From: Maricaulis sp039978735
GTDB lineage: Bacteria > Pseudomonadota > Alphaproteobacteria > Caulobacterales > Maricaulaceae
Assembly (NCBI RefSeq): GCF_039978735.1
Contig: NZ_JBDWAS010000048.1
Location: 4,571 to 68,570, forward strand
Direction: 5' to 3'
DNA length: 64,000 nt
Both the position numbers and the translations under genes were made by a program. The notes beneath the pieces were generated by a model that was given only the letters and a program-made list of their open reading frames with translations, did no database searches and was not told the origin of the DNA. Positions 36,513 to 45,453 of the stretch are shown in pieces (the first letter of the stretch is position 1; every line of letters begins with the position of its first letter).

Positions 36513-39052
36513 CGGTTGCCCAGCAGATCAAGATAGGACTGGCGCGTGAAGCGCGGTTTGATGCCCGCCTCCAGCTCGCGGATGACAAAGGTGCTGTCCG
36601 CGTCGGAGAGCCGGGCCTCCAGCGTGACATTCAGACCCTGAAGGTCAGGCAGAATCTCTGCCATCCGGACGGTTCCCGGCGGATCGTCGCCGAGGCAGGG
36701 GCGTTGCGTGTGCCGCGCGACCAGGGCGTGATCGTCCCTGTATACACCGAAAGTCAGGATCAGATTGGCGTCGGCCGGGCAGGTATAGGTGAAGCCGACG
36801 CTCGCGGACTCCGCATCGTCCTGCGGGACAGGGAAGATGATCCGCAAAGTGCCGTCCGCCGCCAGGCCGTCGACAGTCTGCGACTGGTCCACAAGCTGTG
36901 CCAGTTCTGGCGTGCTCGCCGCGGAGACCGGGAAGGCGAGGGTATTGTCCAGCATGAATACCTGATGGCCGGGAAAGTCGAACACGGCCCAGCTGTTGGC
37001 GCGGAGGACGCTGTAGATATCCGGACGCAGCCAATGGCGTCTTGCCTCTGTCCCCACAACCACCGCATCCGGCGCCAGGGTGCGCAGCGCCGTGGTGAAA
37101 TGCTCGCTGTTGCGCGCCTGGTGCAGATAGTGCCGGGCATTGACGGTATACCAGCCATCCTCGAAGTTCAGTGCGCCCGAGGGGCCGATCGATGTCGACA
37201 GGTACAGGCGTCGCTGCGGTGACGGGCTCAGACCGTCGAGCATGGCGTTGATCCTGGCGGACGGCGCGCCGAACTCGGCCAGCGAATCGCGGCTCTTGGG
37301 ATGCAGAGCCTGAAAGATATTGTATTCTGCCAGATGATAGCTGCCGGTGGGGAGCAATGCGATCTGCAACCCGCAAAGGGCCGTCAGCGCTAGTGTCGCA
37401 GCCCGTAACGCGGCTGGAACCGGTGCGGAGACCGCGAGCACGATCCCTGTGGCAACCGCCAGCAGCGCCGGGAAAACGGGCCATAGCAGCCGCAGGTCGT
37501 TCTGCAGGGACGTCAGGGTGCCGACGGTCGCCAGAAGACCGGCCAGAATGACCAGCCACACGCGCTGTCCCTTGACGAGGGCAGCTGCCGCAGCGGGCAG
37601 GGCAAGCAGCAGACCCGCGCCCAGCGATCCGCGCAGGTCGTGGGGCGATATGGACTGGGTGTCGAACACCAGGCGGACGAACATGTCGAGGCTGGCAAAG
37701 CCCTCATGCGGGGTCTGGTGCTGGTTCGGCGGGTAGAAAGCTGACTGGAAAATCTGGTTGTAGTACGGAAAGACCGGGTTTCCCGTCAGCAGGAAAGTGG
37801 CCAGCACGACCGGTACGAGAAGTACGGTCATGGCAATCGCGGTGGCGGCGGTAAGGATGGCTATGGATCCGATCGGGCGGCGATGTTGCATGAACAGCGT
37901 TGCCACGGCGAGCGCATACAGGAAAACGCTCATCACCCAGGCCGAATTCTTGCTGGCGGCGGCGCCTGCGAGGCACAGGCCGAAGCCGATCAGATAGGGC
38001 GCTACGGCGGCCGTTGTGCGGGACCTCAGCGCGAGAACCAGTGCAGCCACGGCACCTGTGATGAACATCGCGACGGCATTGTCGTAGTAAAAATCGCCGG
38101 AGAGCTTCAGCAGCACCGGGGTGGAGATCACGATTGCGCCTGCCGCCCAGCCGGCGATTCGAGACCGGAAAATCGTGTGTGCGATCACGGCAGCGCACGC
38201 CGCATAGAGGGCGGCCTGGACACAGTTCAGGGCCCGGGCGCCGCCTTCTCCTGCCATCAGATAGGCTGAGCCGGCGAGGTGGAGCCCGCCCAGCGGCTGC
38301 AGCCCCCAGGCGGCGCGCCAGGGGGCCTGGTGCCATTCGCCATGAACCCGCAAATGTTCGAAATAGCCCTGGTAAGCGGCCCGGGCGTCGGGACCGAGTT
38401 CGGGCAGCAGGCTCATCAATGTGAAGGTCAGGAAGCATGCGGTGCCCAAGAGCGCAAATCCGGCCGGTGCGCGTCCCACCGAGCGGCCGGCGACGGCGAG
38501 GCTGAGCCGTGCGATCTGGCGCCCGTCCCGGCCGAGCGCGGCCCAGGCCAGCGCCCCCAGTGCCAGATATCCGGCAAAATGCGTGTTCGTTGTGTTCAGG
38601 GGAATCCAGAACGCTGCCCAGAGCGCGCCGCTGACCATTGCCAGACCGGACACGGTACTGACAATCAGCAGGCCGGCGCCGGGGCGGCCCCTCACGCTGC
38701 GGGGAAACAGGCCTGTCGAGATCCGCCAGACAACGGCAAGCCCCAGCAGCGTGGATGCACCCAGCTGCACGAGCAGTCCGGCGGCTACACCAGGCCCCCA
38801 GCTGAACAGCATGAACAGGATGACGGGCATCCAGGCGATCCATTTGCGCGTCCTGTCGAGAAAAGGACGGACGATCAGCATGGTTGCGACAGTCGCAAGT
38901 GCGGGCAGGAAAAACGTCCAGATACCGCCTACGCCCGGCAGCCAGCGCGCCGAAGACTCTGCGGGCCAGACGGCAAAAACGGCGAGCGCAACGAGAACGA
39001 CAACGCCGGTGAGCGCCGCCGTCGCGACGGGAATGACAGCCGCTCTAGTCAT
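36509..39052 (-). CDS. Polytopic membrane protein, GT-C glycosyltransferase-like
   Basis: About 847 residues, with 10 or more transmembrane helices over the first two thirds and a soluble, probably periplasmic, C-terminal part of about 250 residues. The topology fits GT-C transferases (PMT/ArnT kind) that move a sugar from a polyprenyl carrier to a surface acceptor; an acidic first loop (LLPELGPDARAAYQG) is where the catalytic Asp would be, but this is inference. ATG at 39052, inside the end of the GT2 gene (overlap ATGACTAG), so it is translated with it. Its stop lies in the palindromic repeat. Confidence 0.7.
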   Translation of the reverse strand: MTRAAVIPVATAALTGVVVLVALAVFAVWPAESSARWLPGVGGIWTFFLPALATVATMLIVRPFLDRTRKWIAWMPVILFMLFSWGPGVAAGLLVQLGASTLLGLAVVWRISTGLFPRSVRGRPGAGLLIVSTVSGLAMVSGALWAAFWIPLNTTNTHFAGYLALGALAWAALGRDGRQIARLSLAVAGRSVGRAPAGFALLGTACFLTFTLMSLLPELGPDARAAYQGYFEHLRVHGEWHQAPWRAAWGLQPLGGLHLAGSAYLMAGEGGARALNCVQAALYAACAAVIAHTIFRSRIAGWAAGAIVISTPVLLKLSGDFYYDNAVAMFITGAVAALVLALRSRTTAAVAPYLIGFGLCLAGAAASKNSAWVMSVFLYALAVATLFMQHRRPIGSIAILTAATAIAMTVLLVPVVLATFLLTGNPVFPYYNQIFQSAFYPPNQHQTPHEGFASLDMFVRLVFDTQSISPHDLRGSLGAGLLLALPAAAAALVKGQRVWLVILAGLLATVGTLTSLQNDLRLLWPVFPALLAVATGIVLAVSAPVPAALRAATLALTALCGLQIALLPTGSYHLAEYNIFQALHPKSRDSLAEFGAPSARINAMLDGLSPSPQRRLYLSTSIGPSGALNFEDGWYTVNARHYLHQARNSEHFTTALRTLAPDAVVVGTEARRHWLRPDIYSVLRANSWAVFDFPGHQVFMLDNTLAFPVSAASTPELAQLVDQSQTVDGLAADGTLRIIFPVPQDDAESASVGFTYTCPADANLILTFGVYRDDHALVARHTQRPCLGDDPPGTVRMAEILPDLQGLNVTLEARLSDADSTFVIRELEAGIKPRFTRQSYLDLLGNR

Positions 39053-40103
39053 CAGTCTCGAACTGGCTGGCGGGGCGGCCGACGCCGATGCCGAGAAGCC
39101 AGGAAATCGGCTGTTTGGGTTCCTTGCCGATGTCATAGTTGAGGAAGCCGACAAGGAATATCGTCGCCAGGATAACCAGAACCTCGATCAGCGCGACGGC
39201 GCCGCCTGAGCGGGGAATGCCTGTAAGTGTGCTCTGGGTCCAAGCCGACATTGCGCCCAGCGTGCCGAAAACCGCGAACACGAGGCCCAGGAAGAGCAGC
39301 ACGCTGCCGGGATTAAAGTCGCGGAGCACATACTGGTAGAAGAGCCGTTTGGCGAGCGTGACAACGTGCCGTCCGGCAAACTTGAATAGCTCCGAGCGGA
39401 CATCGAGGCTGCTTTCCTCGTCGCCGTAGACCGCGTTGTGGGGAATCTCGACAACCTTGGCGCCCAGGGTGTTAATCCGGAACAAGAGGTCGGTTTCGAA
39501 GAAATACCGCTTCGAGAGTTTTTCCATTGGCAGGCATTCCGCCAGCCGGCGATCAAGGGCGATATAGCCATTCGTGGGATCAGACAACGAGTAGTACCCG
39601 GTCGAGAACCGGCTGATGAAGGTAAGAGCCAGATTTCCGGCCCGACGGGCGAAAGGCATGGTCTCGGACGCTTCCAGATAGAAAAACCGGTTGCCCTTCA
39701 CATAATCCGCATGGCCGTTGACGATCGGTGCCGCGAAGTGGCCGGCAAGCGTGGCATCCATCTGTCCGTCGCCGTCGACCTTGACCAGCACATCCGCGCC
39801 GCGCGCCATCGCCTCCCGCATGCCGGTCAGCACCGCACCGCCCACGCCCTGGTTCCGGTCGTGACGCACGACCGTTACCCGCGGGTCGCTACAGGTCTGT
39901 TCGACAAAGTCGCCGCTTTTCTCGGGGCAGGCGTCATCAACCACGATGATCGTCGAGACTTCGCGTCCGACATCCCCGATAACGCCCAGAATGTGGTCGC
40001 GAACCCGATAGGCGGGAATAATCACGGCGATGCGCGGCGAGGCCGGGGTCTCCACCGAAGGGTTGCTGCGCGGACCCGGTCCTGTATCTCGATGCAGACT
40101 CAC
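39045..40103 (-). CDS. GT2 glycosyltransferase with two C-terminal membrane helices (ArnC/DPM1-like)
   Basis: About 352 residues. Typical GT2 domain: AVIIPAYRVRDHILGVI, STIIVVDDACPEKSG, VKVDGDGQMDATL (DxD metal motif) and the acceptor region ETDLLFRINTLGAKVVEIPHN (read in parts). Two membrane helices follow (VLLFLGLVFAVFGTLGAM; ALIEVLVILATIFLVGFLNY). This arrangement is that of enzymes making polyprenyl-phosphate sugars. Start GTG at 40103 with AAGGGATC upstream. It overlaps the GT-C-like gene by 8 bases and faces a small SMR transporter gene, completing a likely synthase, flippase and transferase set. Confidence 0.85.
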   Translation of the reverse strand: MSLHRDTGPGPRSNPSVETPASPRIAVIIPAYRVRDHILGVIGDVGREVSTIIVVDDACPEKSGDFVEQTCSDPRVTVVRHDRNQGVGGAVLTGMREAMARGADVLVKVDGDGQMDATLAGHFAAPIVNGHADYVKGNRFFYLEASETMPFARRAGNLALTFISRFSTGYYSLSDPTNGYIALDRRLAECLPMEKLSKRYFFETDLLFRINTLGAKVVEIPHNAVYGDEESSLDVRSELFKFAGRHVVTLAKRLFYQYVLRDFNPGSVLLFLGLVFAVFGTLGAMSAWTQSTLTGIPRSGGAVALIEVLVILATIFLVGFLNYDIGKEPKQPISWLLGIGVGRPASQFETDD

Positions 40104-40218
40104 GGCGATCCCTTGGTCATTCTCATGCTGGCCAAAGGCGCTATCATGACGTGAAGGGCATTGGAAGTTGTATTGCGGACAGCCGGGCTCTGCCACGGGC
40201 CGGGGTCAGGGGGCAGCC

Positions 40219-40563
40219 ATGAAACTCGCCGTGCTTTTTCTGTTTTCAATCCTGCTTGCGAGCGGGCAGGTGGCGTTCAAGTTTGCCGCGATCGATATCA
40301 AGGCGCGCATCGAGGCGATCGGTGGCCTCTGGGCCTATGCCTCATTGCCCCTGTTTGCCGCCCTGGTGATCTATGCCGGCGCCACTGCCCTCTGGGTCTG
40401 GATCCTGACCGACACACCGCTCTCGCGCGCTTATCCCTTCGCGCTGCTCGGCGCGATCTTCGTGCCGGCCGCCTCGGTCGTCCTGTTCGGTGAGAGCCTG
40501 AGCTGGTCCTATCCGGTCGGCCTGCTGCTAGTCTGTCTGGGTGTGTATCTGTGCGTGCGCTGA
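40219..40563 (+). CDS. Small SMR/EamA-type membrane transporter
   Basis: A 114-residue protein with four helices (LAVLFLFSILLASGQVAFKF, ASLPLFAALVIYAGATALWVW, YPFALLGAIFVPAASVVLF, YPVGLLLVCLGVYLCV). The PLSRAYPFALLG segment is typical of the half-size DMT superfamily proteins such as ArnE/ArnF that flip undecaprenyl-linked aminoarabinose. ATG at 40219 with GGGGG just upstream. It is divergent from the GT2 gene by about 115 bases. A flippase role for a lipid-linked sugar is inferred from the neighbours. Confidence 0.75.
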   Translation: MKLAVLFLFSILLASGQVAFKFAAIDIKARIEAIGGLWAYASLPLFAALVIYAGATALWVWILTDTPLSRAYPFALLGAIFVPAASVVLFGESLSWSYPVGLLLVCLGVYLCVR

Positions 40564-40611
40564 ACGCCTGACCGGCGCGCAAGCGACTTGATCTGTCGCG
40601 CACAACGGGAC

Positions 40612-41385
40612 ATGACGCGCACCATGACGGACCAGGACCAGACCGGGCGCACCGCCCCCGCCTTCATCCTCCATACGCCCCAGCTGGGCGAGAATATCGG
40701 CGCCGCCGCACGCGTGATGGGGAATTTCGGCCTGCCGGAACTCGTTGTACTCGATCCGCGGGACGGCTGGCCGAACGACAAGGCGATCACGATGTCGGCG
40801 GGATCGCCGGTGCTCGACAATGCGCGCGTGGAATACCGGCTGGCCGACGCGACCCACGACTTCACGCGTCTTTATGCCACCACCGCGCGGCCGCGCGGCA
40901 TGGAAAAGCCGGTCCTCACCGCCCGCCAGGCGGTTGCCGAGATGCGGGCCGCCATCGCCGCTGGCGAACGGGTCGGTGTGATGTTCGGCGGAGAGAAGTC
41001 GGGCCTGCCCAATGAGGCGGTGACCATGGCCGACGCCATCATCACCCTGCCGGTCGATCGCAGCTTCTCCTCGCTCAATCTGGCTCAGGCGATCGCCGTG
41101 ATTGCCTATGAGTGGAAAGCCGAGGAAGCGCCGCCGGCGGAATTCGAGCCGGTCTCGGACATCGCCAAACGCGAAGACCTGGAGCGCATGTTCGAGCATT
41201 TCGAATACGAACTCGAGAGAGCCGGATTCTTCTATCCCCCCTCCAAGACGCCGCTGATGGTCCAGAACCTGCGCAATGCCTTTATCCGCGGCCGCTGGAC
41301 CGAGCAGGAAGTGCGCACCTTCCGCGGCGCCGTGAAGGCCCTGGCCCTGGGCCGCGGCAAGGCGAGGGTGGTCCGGGAGGATTAA
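40612..41385 (+). CDS. RNA 2'-O-methyltransferase (TrmJ/TrmH-like, SPOUT)
   Basis: About 257 residues. Trefoil-knot SPOUT domain: PAFILHTPQLGENIGAAARVMGNFGLPELVVLDPRDGWPN (read in parts), GVMFGGEKSGLPNEAV for the SAM loop, and SLNLAQAIAVIAYE for the C-terminal knot. A helical tail follows, ending LRNAFIRGRWTEQEVRTFRGAVKAL, the TrmJ-type extension. It methylates the ribose of a tRNA position (32 in bacterial TrmJ). Start is uncertain: ATG at 40612 or 40624, or a TTG upstream; the first is used. Confidence 0.88.
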   Translation: MTRTMTDQDQTGRTAPAFILHTPQLGENIGAAARVMGNFGLPELVVLDPRDGWPNDKAITMSAGSPVLDNARVEYRLADATHDFTRLYATTARPRGMEKPVLTARQAVAEMRAAIAAGERVGVMFGGEKSGLPNEAVTMADAIITLPVDRSFSSLNLAQAIAVIAYEWKAEEAPPAEFEPVSDIAKREDLERMFEHFEYELERAGFFYPPSKTPLMVQNLRNAFIRGRWTEQEVRTFRGAVKALALGRGKARVVRED

Positions 41386-42482
41386 TCCGCCGTCAGGGCG
41401 TCAAGCAGTTCGAAGGCAAAGCCGGGCGCCTCGAATTCCTTGTGATTGCCCTGAACGGCGAGGGTCAGGCCGGTGCGGCTGTCATGGATCGCCGCCGACC
41501 GGTAGCCGCCGAAATCGCCGCCATGGGAGATGCGGTAGCCGCCGTCCTCGTGGAAGCGCACATAGATGCCCAGCCCGTAGCCGCGCGTGCCGGCCTCGTC
41601 GAACGGGTTGAGACCCGCGCGCATGACGGCGCCTTCTGCTGCGAAGCGGCCCTCATCGCCCAGCGCGCGGTACAGCGTGGCAAGATCGCCCGGCGTGGTG
41701 ACCCAGCCGCCGCCCGTCCATTCATGGTCGAGATTGGATTTCAGCGTGCCGCGGCGCGCCGTCGCCTGCCGTCCGAACAGGCCGCGCGTATGGCCGGCCG
41801 CGAGGTGCTCGAAAGTCCGGCCCTGCAGGGGCTCCGTGCCCGTCATGCCCAGCGGCTCGACGACCAGGCGCTGGGCCAGGTCGTAGAACGTCTCGCCGGT
41901 GGCAGCCTCGATGATCAGGCCGACCAGGATGTAGTCGGTATCGGAATAGGAAAAGTGCGCGCCCGGTTCGCCCTCGGCCGCATCGCCCGCGACAAAGCCG
42001 ACCAGCTCGTCGGGGGAATAGCCGCGATTGCCGCGGGTCAGCCCGGCCAGGAAGAAGTCGAGGTCTTCCAGATAGTCCGGGACGCCGGCGGAATGGTTGA
42101 GCAGCATGCGCAGGGTGAGCGCGTCGGCATTGGCGAGATCGTCCCACCAGTCGCGGTCCGACAGCCAGGTGGAGACCGGCGCGTCGAGGTCGAGCGCGCC
42201 TGCTTCGGCAAGCTGGACCGCGACCAGGGCCGCGATGGTCTTTCCGGTGCTGCCGGACAGGAAACGCGTGTCGCTGCCCACGGGCAGGTTCTCGCGTGGG
42301 TCGGCGAGGCCGGCGTGCAGGTCGATCCGCTGGCCGTCTGCCTGCTGTATGGTGACGGACAGGCCTGGTGTCTGGCCGTCTTCGACAGCGGCGTTCATCC
42401 GGGACAGGGCGGTGGCGGCCGGGTCGGCGGCCTCTGCAGGAGCCGCGGCGAGGCAGAAAATAATCGGTATAATCAGGCGCAT
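41382..42482 (-). CDS. Secreted serine hydrolase, beta-lactamase class C-like
   Basis: A 366-residue periplasmic protein with signal peptide MRLIIPIIFCLAAAPAEA. It has the serine beta-lactamase/penicillin-binding fold: SxxK in FLSGSTGKTIAALVAVQLAEAG (read in parts), YSD in the second motif (HFSYSDTDYILVG, where YxN is usual), and HGG in ISHGGDFGGYRS. Family members act as D-amino peptidases, esterases or beta-lactamases; the substrate cannot be told. Its stop overlaps the TrmJ-like gene end by 4 bases. Confidence 0.88.
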   Translation of the reverse strand: MRLIIPIIFCLAAAPAEAADPAATALSRMNAAVEDGQTPGLSVTIQQADGQRIDLHAGLADPRENLPVGSDTRFLSGSTGKTIAALVAVQLAEAGALDLDAPVSTWLSDRDWWDDLANADALTLRMLLNHSAGVPDYLEDLDFFLAGLTRGNRGYSPDELVGFVAGDAAEGEPGAHFSYSDTDYILVGLIIEAATGETFYDLAQRLVVEPLGMTGTEPLQGRTFEHLAAGHTRGLFGRQATARRGTLKSNLDHEWTGGGWVTTPGDLATLYRALGDEGRFAAEGAVMRAGLNPFDEAGTRGYGLGIYVRFHEDGGYRISHGGDFGGYRSAAIHDSRTGLTLAVQGNHKEFEAPGFAFELLDALTAD

Positions 42483-42585
42483 AGGTCTGCCTAAAACCGG
42501 GGGCGGGCGGGGTCAAGGCAAGGTCTCGTGACCTGAGCCCCGCAGCGGCTTGGCGATCCTGCCGCCAGCACCGGCAGCGCGCCCA

Positions 42586-42613
42586 TTGACTTCCCTGTCC
42601 TGGCAGGTAAAAC
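42586..42613 (+). promoter_or_regulatory. Putative sigma-70 promoter of rpsD
   Basis: TTGACT (42586-42591), 16 bases, then TAAAAC (42608-42613) is the best -35/-10 pair in the 255-base gap before rpsD. It leaves about 120 bases of leader. I see no other gene in the gap; an RpsD-autoregulatory leader structure is possible but I could not show it. Confidence 0.4.
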
Positions 42614-42737
42614 CCCCGCTTCCCTCGCCGGGGCCAGACCCTGGATCGTTTCACTTTAACGGGACGATGCGTGGACCGCCGTTTTGATCGCGTGCTGATG
42701 AGGGAGAGCACGCCGGGCCGCATCGAATAGAGAGAAC

Positions 42738-43355
42738 ATGTCGAAGCGTCATTCGCAGAAATACAAGATTGACCGCCGCATGGGTGAAAACCTGTGGGGC
42801 CGTCCGAAGTCTCCGGTCAATTCGCGCTCCTACGGCCCGGGCCAGCACGGCCAGCGCCGCAAGGGCAAGATGTCCGATTTCGGCCTGCAGCTGCGCGCCA
42901 AGCAGAAGCTGAAGGGCTATTACGGTTCCATCACCGAGAAGCAGTTCCGCCGCACCTATGACGAGGCTTCGCGCCGCAAGGGTAACACGACGGAAAACCT
43001 GATCGGCCTGCTGGAAAGCCGCCTGGACGCGATCGTCTACCGCGCCAAGTTCGTGCCGACCGTCTTCGCTGCGCGTCAGTTCGTGAACCACGGCCACGTC
43101 AAGGTGAACGGCGTCAAGACCAACATCCCGTCCTTCCGCTGCAAGCCGGGCGACGTGATCGAGGTTCGTGACCGTTCCCGTTCCATGGCCCTGGTGCTGG
43201 AAGCCCTGGAAAGCGCCGAGCGCGATATCCCGGACTATATCGACCTGGATCCGAAAGCCATGAAGGCCACCTTCGTGCGCATGCCGGAATTCTCCGAAGT
43301 GCCGTATCCGGTGCAGATGGAACCGAACCTGGTCATCGAATTCTACTCCTCGTAA
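42738..43355 (+). CDS. rpsD: 30S ribosomal protein S4
   Basis: S4 binds 16S rRNA early in 30S assembly and is part of the decoding-fidelity network. The 205-residue protein begins MSKRHSQKYKIDRRMGENLWG and has the S4 domain (LDAIVYRAKFVPTVFAARQFVNHGHVKVNG, in parts) and the typical ending VIEFYSS. Normal length. It stands alone, not in the alpha operon, as in other alphaproteobacteria, and has its own terminator. Strong codon use. Confidence 0.98.
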   Translation: MSKRHSQKYKIDRRMGENLWGRPKSPVNSRSYGPGQHGQRRKGKMSDFGLQLRAKQKLKGYYGSITEKQFRRTYDEASRRKGNTTENLIGLLESRLDAIVYRAKFVPTVFAARQFVNHGHVKVNGVKTNIPSFRCKPGDVIEVRDRSRSMALVLEALESAERDIPDYIDLDPKAMKATFVRMPEFSEVPYPVQMEPNLVIEFYSS

Positions 43356-43380
43356 GAGGACGAAATCCGACCTGGAAAAC

Positions 43381-43412
43381 AGGCCGCTCCGGATCTCCGG
43401 GGCGGCCTTTTT
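43381..43412 (+). terminator. Intrinsic terminator after rpsD
   Basis: Stem AGGCCGCTCCGG / CCGGGGCGGCCT (one wobble pair), 4-base loop, followed by TTTTT. It starts 26 bases after the rpsD stop. Confidence 0.9.
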
Positions 43413-43433
43413 CTTGGCGTGGAGATTGCCGTG

Positions 43434-44645
43434 TCAGCCGGCGTCCGGCCCGTCGCGATCCTGCCGGTCGTCCAGGCCGAGCATGTGTGCGGAAACGCCG
43501 GCCGTCAGCCCGTGCACGAGCAGCGAGATCACCACGATCACGAAGACGAGGTTGAAGAAGACCGGTGTGATCGGTCCGGGGCTGACCACCGGAAAGATAG
43601 CCAGGAAGATAGGCACCGATCCGCGCATCCCCATCCAGCCGATATAGGCCTGTTCGCGCCATGGCATGCGCGCCGGCAACAGGCAGGCGAAGACGGCCAG
43701 CGGCCGCGCGACCAGGATGAGCGCGCCTGCGAGGATCAGCCCGCCCAAGGCCACTCCGCCCAGCTCGCTTGGCGTCACCAGCAGGCCAAGCAGTACGAAC
43801 AGGCAGATCTGGGCAATCCAGGACAGGCCTTCGTGAAAATGGATGGCCCGTTGCGGCGGTTTGGCACCGTGATTGGCGACGACAAGTCCGAAGAGATAGA
43901 CCGCTAGGAAACCCGATCCGCCGATCAGTCCGGTCCCCGAGAAGGTCGCGAGGCCTGTCGCCAGCAGGAAGGGCGAAGCAAGACCGGCGGGCAGTCTGAG
44001 CCAGCCCAGCAGGCTGGAGGCCAGCCAGCCGCCCGCGAGACCGGTCAGCAATCCCAGGCCGAGCTGGCTGGCGAGGAGAGGCAGTGTACCCGCAAGGGCG
44101 TTCAGCGAGAGCCCGCTGCCGCTGTCGACGATTTCCACCAGGCTGATGGTGAGAAAGATCGCGACCGGGTCGTTGACGCCGGACTCCACCAGCAGGGTCT
44201 GGCGCGGCCGCTGGGGCAGCCGTATCCCGCCATGGCGCAGAGACATGAAGGTTGCGGCGGCATCCGTGGAGCTGACCACCGCGCCGAACAGCAGGCCTTC
44301 CGCCAGCGAGGCATCCAGCAGGAGGCTGTAGGCGAGCCCGACGAAGGCCGCGGTCAGCATCACGCCGGGACCGGCCAGCAGGCCTGCCGGCAGCGCTGCT
44401 GCCTTCACGTCCGTCCAGCGCGTGTCGAGCCCGCCGGACAGGAGGATCAGGGCCAGGCAGATCGAGCCGGCCGAATAGGTCAGCGCAAAGTCCTCGAACT
44501 CGATCCCGCCGGGACCGTCTTCACCCAGCGCCATGCCGATCGCCAGGAAGACAAGCAGGATCGGCGCCCGGAAGCGCGATGAAAGCGGGATGAGCATGAT
44601 GCTCAGCGCGATGGTGGCGCTGATCAGAAGCAGGACGTGCAGCAT
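43434..44645 (-). CDS. Cation:proton antiporter (CPA1, NhaP2-like)
   Basis: About 403 residues with 12 or so helices. Family segments include LLVFLAIGMALGEDGPGG, FGAVVSSTDAAATFMSLR and LLVESGVNDPVAIFLTIS (the conserved ESxxNDP antiporter core), and GMRGSVPIFLAI. The sequence is closest to the NhaP2/CvrA type, which exchanges K+ or Na+ for H+. Only the membrane part is present; the C-terminal RCK/TrkA-C regulatory domain of some relatives is missing. Start chosen at 44645; an upstream ATG at 44693 is open. Confidence 0.88.
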   Translation of the reverse strand: MLHVLLLISATIALSIMLIPLSSRFRAPILLVFLAIGMALGEDGPGGIEFEDFALTYSAGSICLALILLSGGLDTRWTDVKAAALPAGLLAGPGVMLTAAFVGLAYSLLLDASLAEGLLFGAVVSSTDAAATFMSLRHGGIRLPQRPRQTLLVESGVNDPVAIFLTISLVEIVDSGSGLSLNALAGTLPLLASQLGLGLLTGLAGGWLASSLLGWLRLPAGLASPFLLATGLATFSGTGLIGGSGFLAVYLFGLVVANHGAKPPQRAIHFHEGLSWIAQICLFVLLGLLVTPSELGGVALGGLILAGALILVARPLAVFACLLPARMPWREQAYIGWMGMRGSVPIFLAIFPVVSPGPITPVFFNLVFVIVVISLLVHGLTAGVSAHMLGLDDRQDRDGPDAG

Positions 44646-44843
44646 AAGGGCGTCAGCAAAGCCGGAGACGGTCGGAAAGATAGGGCAAAACACACTCTAG
44701 CCGGTCGCTGGCACATTGCCGACTGCCGTTGGGAACACAGGGTGATGCAATGACAGGCAGACCTGCTACGACTGCGGGCAGTCGGCGAACATGGTTCGCT
44801 TGAGAGGGGCAAGGGGTTGATTCTCGCGACGTAACCGGTTTCA

Positions 44844-44859
44844 TGTGATCTCCATCACG
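44844..44859. promoter_or_regulatory. CRP/FNR-family-like site
   Basis: TGTGA-TCTCCA-TCACG matches the CRP-type palindrome TGTGA-N6-TCACA in 9 of 10 positions. It lies in the 276-base divergent gap between the antiporter gene and the small lipoprotein gene, 63 bases before the latter. I see no gene in the gap. Confidence 0.4.
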
Positions 44860-44921
44860 GTCGCTGGGGGATAGAGCCGACCGTATGGAATTCGTGTTGG
44901 GCAACACGGACGGGGGCAAGG

Positions 44922-45425
44922 GTGAAAGCAGTTTGGGGTGTTTTCGCAGGCGTGGCGGTGATGGCGTCGGCATGTTCGACGACCGGGCGTGCGGGCGATG
45001 AGGGACGTTCCGCATTCCTGCCGTCACTGCCCCCGATGCCCGCCATGCGCGCGCTTCCGCGCATCCGCTTTTCCGACATGCGCGTTCCCGGCTTCGGCCG
45101 GGCGCCGGAAGTCGATTCGTCGCTTGAGCCGGTGATGCACTGGCGTGTGATCGACAATGAAATCCTAGTTGTACACGCCGACAGTCATGGCTGTACCGCG
45201 CGCTCGGATTTCACGGTCGATGTCGGCAGCTATGAGGGCGATGTTTACGCCGTCAGCCTGTCCCGCAACGCGCCGGATAGCTGCAGCCGCGAAATGCCCT
45301 GGGGCGTACAGCTGGCGTTCGCGCTCGATGAGCTGGGCGTGCCCGCCCAGGGCGAGGTCGTCGTGCTCAATCCGCTGGAAAGCGCCTCGCCAGCACCCGG
45401 CCGCCGCGTGGTCGCGGCGCGCTGA
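44922..45425 (+). CDS. Small lipoprotein, unknown function
   Basis: A 167-residue lipoprotein (VWGVFAGVAVMASACS, lipobox Cys). After a Pro-rich stretch (FLPSLPPMPAM) the mature part has MHWRVIDNEILVVHADSHGCTARSDF with two Cys further on (GCTARS and DSCSRE), possibly a disulfide. The GTG start at 44922 has GGGGGCAAG upstream. A CRP/FNR-like site lies in front. No family is recognised. Confidence 0.65.
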   Translation: MKAVWGVFAGVAVMASACSTTGRAGDEGRSAFLPSLPPMPAMRALPRIRFSDMRVPGFGRAPEVDSSLEPVMHWRVIDNEILVVHADSHGCTARSDFTVDVGSYEGDVYAVSLSRNAPDSCSREMPWGVQLAFALDELGVPAQGEVVVLNPLESASPAPGRRVVAAR

Positions 45426-45453
45426 CGCAAGCCGGGTGGCGCTCTGAAGCGGC

